Under the pieces are notes generated by a model that saw nothing but the letters and a program-made list of their open reading frames with translations, searched no databases and was not told where the DNA came from. Shown piece by piece: positions 56,631 through 64,000 of a stretch of DNA of 64,000 nucleotides. The stretch is from contig JAJTTP010000006.1 in assembly GCA_023313575.1 (NCBI GenBank), positions 1,674,001 through 1,738,000 on the forward strand. Reading direction: 5' to 3'. Positions within the stretch are counted from its first letter, which is position 1. Every line of letters starts with the position of its first letter. Source of the DNA: Eutypella sp. D-1 (lineage: Eukaryota; Ascomycota; Sordariomycetes; Xylariales; Diatrypaceae). The position numbers and the translations under genes are program-made.

Positions 56631-57975
56631 ATCAAGAATCCTTCATCGTTAAGTTATGGTACAGTTATAATCGCGAGGGAATGGATCGAACGATAACTCT
56701 ATCATGTAGGTCATTGATTTTTAGGAAAGTGTGAGAAGTCAAACAGAGATGGGTTGTTTTATTTGATTTTTATGGGTACGAAAGTATAAGTATCGAGAAC
56801 GGGGAAGGGAAGGCGCATGAAAGAGATTCAGCGCTGGTGGTGGTGGTGGTGATAGTGGTGTGCCGACGCGGAATGGTGTAAGTAAACGTTAACTACCTAA
56901 GTCCACGGGTGGAGCTAAAATGTTGGTTGGGCTGTTCCCGTCGCGATAAATTAACCCCAGGACCCATATTTCCAGTGTGCCAGCTACATGACTTAGTACA
57001 TAGTACCTACCCGATTCATCATTATGGTAGTTACTCTATAAACAGTTAGGTACCTATGTAGGTACTGGGTACTCTAGGAGCACATATCTACCATTGGTAT
57101 GCAGCTAAGCCATTTAGGTACGGTGCTCCAGGGCTGATCTCGGTACTATGTTGGCATCTCTTGATAACATACTAACCGTAACCGGTCAGCTTCGAATATC
57201 ACCATTGCACCACTACCTAGGTACACTAGTTAGTACTTATAGTACAACCACAGATAGATTTCAAGATAGACTCATAACGAACAGGCTAATTAGATGCATT
57301 GACGTCCTTTAAGACCGGGAGCATTTCTCAGTCATTTATTTCACCTGCCTAATACCATGGGATGGAGATATAATTCAGAGAAAATCACATCGTACAAGTA
57401 GTACTACGCCATGATTTGTATAATATTCCAATCTGGGAGGATTAATTGGTTTCGATGGGGCCATGGTAAACGGAACGGACTCTTATCATCAAAGTATCAT
57501 CAGATCATCAGGATAGCAATCTAGAGTAGGTTTTTAGGCCTAGGTGTAGGAACAAGAGAATACACGTTACTTTCACCGTACACCAGGAAAATACTGATGC
57601 ATAAAGTTCTCCTTTTAACTTTGTTGGAACGTAGGCACCTGAGTATTAGGTATGGACTTGCCGAAGCTCACAGAAACGCCTGATGAATGGACTCGATGCA
57701 TAGGCTGGTGATTGGAAGAACCTTAATATAACGTCGTTTCCGACTGTAGGTACCAAGCAAAAATATGCTCGGCGACAGCGTTCCACGTGAACAAACTCAA
57801 ATTACTGATGGTATATATTTCTGCCGTTCCCGTCGGCGAGGATTACGACTAAACGAGAAGCTCAATCCAACACATATATTGACACCATAATCACCACCAT
57901 CCTCATCATCAAACCATCTATACCCAGGCCATCATTCACTACTCTGACAAAGAACAAGAGCATAACAAATTCAAG
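56631..57975. other. Divergent upstream region with TAGGTA-type blocks
   Basis: Upstream of both the telomere-type gene and the secreted-protein gene. Dense TACCTA/TAGGTA elements lie at 57000-57070 and a perfect TACCTAGGTA at 57214-57223. A GGT-triplet run is at about 56833-56850. No exon is recognised. Confidence 0.5.
57811..57820 (+). promoter_or_regulatory. TATA-like element of the secreted-protein gene
   Basis: GTATATATTT lies 156-165 bases before the ATG at 57976, followed by an A/C-rich leader. Assigned by position only. Confidence 0.45.
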
Positions 57976-58386
57976 ATGCATTTGAATCTCACCCTTGCCG
58001 CAGGTATCCTCACCATCCTCATCGGATCACTCAAAGCCCAGTATTATGGCTGGGTCGTGGGCTCAGACTACTGCCACTGCCCGAAATGGCTCAAAGGCGA
58101 ATATCGCAAGGCCATCACCTGGTCCGCAAACGCCAAGAAGCTCCGGTGCCACTACATCGGCGACATCTGCTACAACGGCACCTGCAGCATCTCCGTCGCC
58201 GGTCACAGGATCGGCCTGGACGTCCGCGCCCCGAGCAAGGTCGGTGTCTGCAAGGATCCACATTGTAGCCAAGGCTGCCGCTTCATGGAAGTGCACAAGT
58301 CGGAGTCCGGCAACCCCAGTTTCAAGCTCCCGTGTATGAATGTCTACCATCAGAAGTACATGATCATGGGCATGGATCCGGAGTAA
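57976..58386 (+). CDS. Small secreted cysteine-rich protein, effector candidate
   Basis: Intronless, 136 residues. Residues 1-21 form a signal peptide (MHLNLTLAAGILTILIGSLK, cut near Ala21). The mature part of about 115 residues has nine cysteines at 33, 35, 58, 65, 70, 92, 97, 101 and 120. The pattern CHC, then C-x6-C-x4-C, then C-x4-C-x3-C, suggests four disulfides plus one free or dimer-forming cysteine. It is basic in its first half, with one N-glycosylation site (NGT at 67). I do not recognise a named family. The features match secreted effector candidates or other small extracellular proteins. A secreted M64 peptidase gene converges on it from 700 bases away. Confidence 0.85.
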   Translation: MHLNLTLAAGILTILIGSLKAQYYGWVVGSDYCHCPKWLKGEYRKAITWSANAKKLRCHYIGDICYNGTCSISVAGHRIGLDVRAPSKVGVCKDPHCSQGCRFMEVHKSESGNPSFKLPCMNVYHQKYMIMGMDPE

Positions 58387-59105
58387 ACTGGCGCTGGAGA
58401 GGTGTGGGCTTTCAGCGGCCCAAGAGAAAACGAGATAGGAAAGGAGGGACGTTGACGTCTGGGATAGCCTTCTATGTGGGACGCGTTTGGTTACGACATG
58501 TGTTATTTGGCATTTTTTTTTTTCGTTTCGGGCACACTGGACGCCAGTATTCCTATGGTTGGGACTCGGGAGGGAATCCGATGTTGGTTCCAAGGTCGAA
58601 ATGAGGGTTGCAACGAGGTCCGGCCCCCTAAAATCCGGGAGGTTTATCGACCGGGCTACCAGGACATGTCATTATTTTATCTTCAAATCAGTTTCATCAA
58701 TTTCATTGCTTTCACTCTCCCATACTAGCCATCCAACACGTCGTGCGTAGGGTCCTTGCTCGTCAACTACAATCATGCCAAGCCATGCTCTACCCCCTTT
58801 TTCAAATAAGTGGATCACCACAGAGAATCCCGAGTCACTTAGCTCCCCCCGACCCTTCTCGGGCCTATTTTGGCCAGGTATCTTGCTGAAAAGGTGGTTA
58901 CCATTTATGAAGTGAAAGATTCACACATCATGATGTAGCGCTTGCAGATAGTACGTCAAGAACTATATACGTATCAGAATCGAACCGTGGAGCAATATCT
59001 TCAACTCGTCATGTTGTCTTCGTCCTGACAATGAATAGTATCGGCCTTTTATAGCCCCGGTGTGCTATAAAAGGGCACGTTGAGTATTGCCAAGTATCGT
59101 TTCGG
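58387..59105. other. Intergenic region between convergent secreted-protein genes
   Basis: 3' flanks of the cysteine-rich protein gene and of the M64 peptidase gene. No exon is recognised. A GC-matched hairpin-like stretch near 59041-59080 (ATAGCCCCGG...CTATAAAAGG) may lie near the peptidase 3' end. Confidence 0.45.
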
Positions 59106-61036
59106 CTACTGCACCGTAAACCTTTCCTTGTGAACCAACACCCCTTCATTATCGACCCTAACCTGATCCGTGGAGAACCGAACCTCGACCCCGAACTCCG
59201 TGACGTTCGACCCGATGAGCGCGCTGGTACTGTTGGTCCACTCCCCGAGGACCTTGTTCTCGTCGGCGCCGTACCATAGGATCGTGTAGGCCTCCACGTG
59301 CGGGTTTGGAACCTTCCTGAACTCCGCGAGGGGCAAGAGGTCGAGGGTCACGTTCGTCGAACCGTCCGGCTGGGCCGTCTGCGTGACGTTGTCGAGCAGC
59401 GAGACGTTACTCATGAGGGACAACCACAAGCCTTCGGTACACGCGTAGCAGAAGTCCCCGCGGTACGTGTTCCGCATCAGACACATGTCGTTCGTGGGGC
59501 GATACGTAGTTACGTTCTTGTCGGAGAACCTACAGAAGTGTGTGAGTTAATCAAGTGGGTTTAGGGTTGGATTAATTACGTTCCGAGAATAGAAACCACT
59601 CACGTAGGATACAGCCCATGATACCGCGGTTCGGAACTGAATCTGGACAACAGCAAGTGCAGTGTCAGCAGCGTGCAGCTTCCGGGGGGAACGTTAGGTA
59701 GTAGATTACTCACTCCGCATCGTTCCCGTACTCGATTACCTCGAGGTTGCAGAGCTGCGCGCTCCCTTGTATCTCCTCATTGAGCAACGTGAACTTCACC
59801 TCGTGTTGCCCGGCAGCCAGAGCGGAGTCGATCGGGATGTTATAGATATACCTGTCCACTCCTACCGCGGGATTCACCTCCCAGCCCACGTCCTTCCCGT
59901 CGATCTCCACACGCAAGTCGCTGCTCGCGGTCATGCCACTAACACTTAGCTGGAGCAGGTGGCTGTCGTACGTGCCAGGCGAAGTGAAGTTCTGGCTCCA
60001 GCTCTGCGAGGTGTTGAGTAACGTCCAGGGGTACGCCTGCAAGGGCATATTGGTCCGCTGGATCTTGGGCTCGGAGGACGGGTTGGTATACCATTGCGTC
60101 CAAGGTACCGAGTCGACGGACTCAGCGGCATTGACTCCGGTGTACACGTAGCCTCCGTCATATTCCTCGCCGACGCCGATAATGGAATGGCCGAGTTCGT
60201 GGCGGAGGATCACGGGACCATTGACTGGAGACGCAGTTATCACGCTACGGGTGTTAGTTAAAAGTGAGCTGGCAATGGGAGCAGCCGCACGGCTTACGTG
60301 AATGTTCCACCCAGTCCACCATAAAGCGGGTCATTCCCAAGCAGAATGGGATAATCACAGGCGTCTGTGGATTGACAGGCAGCGCGTGCTACTTCAGGCT
60401 TGTCATAGTATACGCCACGCAGTTCCGTCCCGTCACGGTAAAGGCCGTACACAGTACTAGTATCACGCGTCGTCAGCCCGAGCCACCATGAGAAATTTGG
60501 GAAACAGGGCCTTACTTCAGAGGTTTTCCGCCGGTGCCTACACCACTCTGCAATTAGGTCAGATGAAATCCACGTCACCATATATCTCATGTCATGAGCA
60601 TCACATACATCTACACTCGGCGAGAACCCGGCCCAGAAGTTCAATATGGGGAGCACGTCGTCGAAAGTTTGCCCAGTGGTGACGTTTGTTGCGAGGAATA
60701 AGGCATCATCGAAGAACTTGTCCTTCTCCGCTTCCGTGTCTACCGGCATCCAGTGTTGGGTCAGCACCGCGGCCTGCATAACTCGACGCTGGCCCCCATC
60801 TCATACATACAGCCATCGCTGAAGAAAATAAGATCGACGCGGTTGCTCGATGGCCCGTTGACTATGAGGGATCGGATCTCTAGGGGAGGGGGCTCGGCAT
60901 CTTGCCGAGCCTGCAGGTACGGGACGCCGTCGACCTGGTGGTTCGCGAACTTCCCCTCCCACTGATGCTCGCAGAACTGCGCGGCGGCGATGCCGGACGT
61001 CACGGCCCCCACAATGAATCTAGCGAGAATGTTCAT
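59106..61036 (-). CDS. Secreted zinc metallopeptidase, IgA-peptidase M64 family
   Basis: Seven exons: 60811-61036, 60609-60739, 60516-60547, 60298-60456, 59714-60244, 59604-59642 and 59106-59529, giving 513 residues. All phases agree. Residues 1-19 are a signal peptide (MNILARFIVGAVTSGIAAAQ). M64 landmarks follow: VDLIFFSDGYTEAEKDKFFD (Tyr rebuilt across intron 1), GLYRDGTELRGVYYDKPEVA, and the zinc site HELGH at 198-202 followed by GVGEEYDGG. The C-terminal half is beta-rich with many NxS/T sites. The family is named after a bacterial IgA-cleaving enzyme, but fungal members have no established substrate. A secreted endopeptidase role is the safe reading. Exon 2's donor has an alternative six bases upstream that would drop two residues. 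Confidence 0.92.
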
Positions 61037-61154
61037 GGTGGAAACTCTGGCGACGGAGGGAAAGTGCGATATGTGTCGGTCGACATGTCACCTAGATTTA
61101 TCGCGAGCTAGACATAGATATACTCATACCTGCACTTGATCCTCCGGTCCCCAC

Positions 61155-61164
61155 ACATATATGA
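61155..61164 (-). promoter_or_regulatory. TATA-like element of the M64 peptidase gene
   Basis: Reads TCATATATGT on the gene strand, about 119-128 bases before the ATG at 61036. By position only. Confidence 0.35.
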
Positions 61165-62342
61165 TCGGCATTCTATAAGAGACCCCGACCCCACCGTTTA
61201 GATGTGGGGTATGCCTTCTGGACCAACGTCCACCAATAGATAGGATCTTACCTGCCTACACGAGTATGCCTGCCGGTTGCCAAGGCGCATAACTAGGAAG
61301 GTAAGGCGGCATGTGCCGGACGATATCCGGATGGTACACGCCATGTTGTGATAGACGGGTAGTGAAGAGTTCACAAGATCAATCAGCTCCAGTGAACATG
61401 GTTGGGTAGCGCGCCGATAGTTAGTGGCCGGTCGCGCATAAGTCTGTTGACTCGCGCTCGAATTGATAAGTCCTACTACAGGCACGCAAGCCTGATATCA
61501 TTCGTTCCCGTAACAAAGAAATTATAGATAAAACGCCCTATAGACTCAAGTTGTTGATGGGCCTGTTTTTCACAATCACGTCATGACCAGAAACGGGCGG
61601 TAGGGCGCACCGGGTGGGGATCGAATCATTGATGGCAGGGAACTGGGCTCTCTGCTTATTGATACCAAAACATCTGACTTATAATTAAGCGGGTTACAGC
61701 CAGCACTAAATCCACTGGCATGGTCGTCTCCTGAATGACTGCGCGTAGCCACTTCAGAGAGAATTTGGTTGGCAGACTTATAGTGTTATCTGTGCCATAT
61801 ACTGTTTGTATGCTCCAGGGAGTGCAAGAGGTTTCTCTACCAGGATATGAACATTTTCCACCAATGACTGCCAATCAGCGGTATGAGCGCTGATAAGAAT
61901 CCGTGCTGTCCCGGATACGGTACCGAGAACTCCGGTGAGCTGGATACGAGACATCTTCTCTTTCTTTGATGATAAGGGACTGATGGGATATATATTGGCC
62001 GGAAAGAAGTCGGACAATATGTTCAAATCGGTGATAGTGAGCATTAGAGCTTATCTTTTTACCAGCTTGTCGGAAACATCAACACCAATCTGGCTCTAAG
62101 ACCAACCTAAGGAGCTCGCACCAGACGTAGTGATATAATGGCACTGTAGTTCGTGCTGTGATCGTCATGCAACCCGGGATCTCCCACGTCTTCGAAAAAG
62201 AATTAACATTTACATATCCACGGAATATGGAATGAATTATGATACAGGGCTGTCTTGAGCCGTTCGATTCTCCCAGATTAAACACCGTACGCCGCACCGT
62301 TGTGGAGTTGGAATCCCATTCCGTCTAAACCATGTCGTGGTT

Positions 62343-62344
<2 letters not shown>

Positions 62345-62376
<32 letters not shown>
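62345..62376. repeat. (AC)16 microsatellite
   Basis: Perfect dinucleotide repeat about 100 bases beyond the stop codon of the right-edge regulator, possibly in its 3' untranslated region. A candidate length marker. Confidence 0.95.
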
Positions 62377-62379
<3 letters not shown>

Positions 62380-62474
62380 GAACCTAGCCTAACCATTACT
62401 TACTTTTACCAGCCCCCAGAAAGCATTCCTTCGCACCGCGTAAACACTGGCATTAAAGTGGCGAAGCCGGAGCA

Positions 62475-64000
62475 CTACGTCGGACTCTGCCAAGTGAGCA
62501 TATTCGTAGGCCAGGTGTCGTCCACGAAATCCATCATAAGGTATTCTTGCATGTAATCAAAGGTTTGTGTATCTCCGAAGCCGGTCTGCATATCATAGAC
62601 ACCGGCACCGGCGGAGGTGTCGCCTATCTCGTTCCCAGTCGCACCGACACCGTTGACACTGTTGCCGGTGCTGGCGGTAGCAGCAGCCGCGGAACTTCCG
62701 TTTCCATTATCGCCGCCGGAATTGGCACTACCGGATGCTGGAGCAGTGGTACTAGCACCTGCGGTGGAGGCAGAGGTGTCGGAAGGGGGAATGGCGCCAC
62801 ACTGCTCGAGCGACGCCTTCCACGCGGGAATTGTGGAGTAGAGGGCGTTGGCACCCTTGGTGAACATGTCGCCGCCGTCAGGGCCATCGCTCTTGAGGCC
62901 GACGTCGCGCGCAACGGCGGCAAAGCGCCCCGCCGCCTTCTCCAGCACCGCGATCAGGTCTACCGTCTGTCGGATGGTTGCTCGGTCCCAACCCGGGTCG
63001 TCCGTCAGCGAAAGCCGGTAGAGCACCTGCGTGCACCGGGAAAAATTCAGGAAGAACTTCCATATGATCAGTAATGATGACGTCGAAAGAGAAAGGGGGC
63101 TTGAAAGGGGGTTTGCTGCTGGTGGTGGTGTTAATACTCACAGACATAGGAAACCCAATGTATTCTGACGGTTCGAACCCGAGGTAGTACTCTAACGCTA
63201 CCTTGGCAGCGCGAAGGCAAGCATCGAAGCACTCGACGCGGGCGATGTCCACGAATCCTGGCTGTGAGGAAGGTACCGAACTCTGTAACGGCAGGTCGTA
63301 GATCTGCACTTCAGTGGCGTGCAGGTAATTCATGACGATATCTTTCCCAGTTTCCCACTGTCAGCTAAGCGAAAAGGAAATGCACGAAGCGCACAAATTT
63401 ACACGCATCGTTACGTGTTAACCGTGAGAGGTGAGTGATACCAAATAAAACATCGATAGTAGATAAAAGGGGGAACGTGGGGGGGGGGGGGGGGGGGTAA
63501 GTAGAAAAGAGGGCCATGACATACTATTCTCTAGTAATTCGGGAGTCAGACTTTTCCTGATCTCGTCTATATTTGCCCGTAGCGACTTCACAAAATGTAT
63601 CGGTATGGGCTTGGAGCTCGCCGCTGTGGACCGGCCGCCAAACTCTGAATTCATCCACTGTATATGGGAGAAGTCCTCGAGGACCTTGTAGATCTTCACT
63701 AGGGCGACAAGGACCAAGTCTCCCGACCACTGCGGCGAGTCGCTGAGCTTCTGCATGCACTCCTCCATATGCGGTGTCCAGCGCATTGTTTGCGTCTTGA
63801 GGAAGAAGTAGTTGCTACAGCATGTCGTTAGTTAACATAGAGTCTGGCGACATAAGGAAAGAGGGCTCAGAGACATTGTAACTCACTTAACGCATATAAT
63901 GTAGCAGGCCAGTACCGCTCTGCGATGCTCGTGCGTGCGCTCTGTCGGCAGCCACGGGAGCGGACAGGTGAAACGATAGGGCCTGAAGGCGTGACTTTCT
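62475..64000 (-). CDS. Fungal-specific transcription factor, C-terminal part
   Basis: Exons within the window are 63887-64000 (continuing off the right edge), 63525-63814, 63142-63341 and 62475-63056. Phases agree. The sequence fits the middle and C-terminal region of Zn2Cys6 regulators: PYRFTCPLPWLP, EHRRAVLACYIICVNNYFFL, MRWTPHMEECMQKLSD and HATEVQIYDLPLQ, followed by FDACLRAAKVALEYYLGFEP. The tail is rich in Ser, Ala, Gly, Thr and Asn (about residues 280-360 of the visible part). It ends with an acidic-aromatic block, FDYMQEYLMMDFVDDTWPTN, that looks like an activation segment. The DNA-binding cluster lies beyond the window, so the Zn2Cys6 assignment is by family resemblance. One intron contains a 19-C run. 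Confidence 0.85.
63479..63497 (-). repeat. Poly(C)19 tract inside the regulator intron
   Basis: Nineteen G on the plus strand, C on the sense strand, within intron 63342-63524. Confidence 0.9.

Larger units (their letters stand above)
61037..62474. other. Intergenic region, about 1.4 kb
   Basis: Upstream of the peptidase gene and 3' of the right-edge regulator. It contains an (AC)16 microsatellite. An 88-codon leftward frame with ATG at 62044 and short frames near 61200-61480 have no family resemblance. Confidence 0.5.

Noticed and set aside
61781..62044. 88-codon leftward frame with an ATG start near the (AC)16 repeat
   Set aside because: There is no signal peptide, motif or family resemblance, and its length is within chance for this region.

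Overview
The window is nuclear DNA of a filamentous ascomycete (Pezizomycotina), most likely a Sordariomycete. Genes carry short GT-AG introns (about 50-190 nt). Family content is typical: Zn(II)2Cys6 and bZIP regulators, a Pth11/rhodopsin-type membrane protein, a P450 with short introns, a Grg1/Ccg-1 homologue, Mid1, and an alpha-kinase with a fungal zinc ribbon. I see no rRNA, tRNA, CRISPR, intact transposon or viral gene. All exon structures below were built by hand from splice signals and reading-frame continuity. Each model closes in frame.

Layout. 1-730 (-): N-terminus of a Zn2Cys6 regulator running off the left edge. 2428-4459 (+): Mid1 calcium-channel subunit. 6131-6678 (+): Ysy6/RAMP4, converging on 7970-9678 (-), a lysine-rich nucleolar SMAP-domain protein. 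10680-13548 (+): Rcy1-type F-box/Sec10-like recycling protein with a CAAX end. 13549-21313 is a 7.8 kb gene desert. 21314-22309 (+) is a bZIP-like regulator. 25333-27669 (-) is a large orphan membrane protein, followed by an AT-rich gap.

29.9-41.3 kb looks like accessory territory. It holds a wax-synthase-like acyltransferase, a conserved fungal protein of unknown function, an atypical short-chain dehydrogenase, a seven-exon rhodopsin-domain receptor-like protein and a five-exon P450. No polyketide, peptide or terpene synthase is present, so this is at most part of a metabolite cluster. An EBP/EXPERA sterol-isomerase-like protein (42337-43209, -) and the 71-residue Grg1 homologue (44675-44959, -) follow, then 3.6 kb of gene-poor DNA.

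The right third holds a decayed adiponectin-receptor-like gene (48586-49654, +), an alpha-kinase (50328-51215, +), a 1577-residue protein with Telo_bind/POT1-Cdc13-like OB folds at both ends (51811-56630, -), and a small secreted cysteine-rich protein (57976-58386, +). A secreted M64 metallopeptidase (59106-61036, -) and the C-terminal part of a second fungal regulator (62475-64000, -) complete it. The secreted protein and peptidase point to interaction with host or substrate, and the telomere-type protein is housekeeping.

No wholly new system stands out. The best leads are the double-OB telomere protein, the broken receptor gene, the secreted pair, the enriched TACCTAGGTA palindromes, and the poly(C) tracts found inside three introns.
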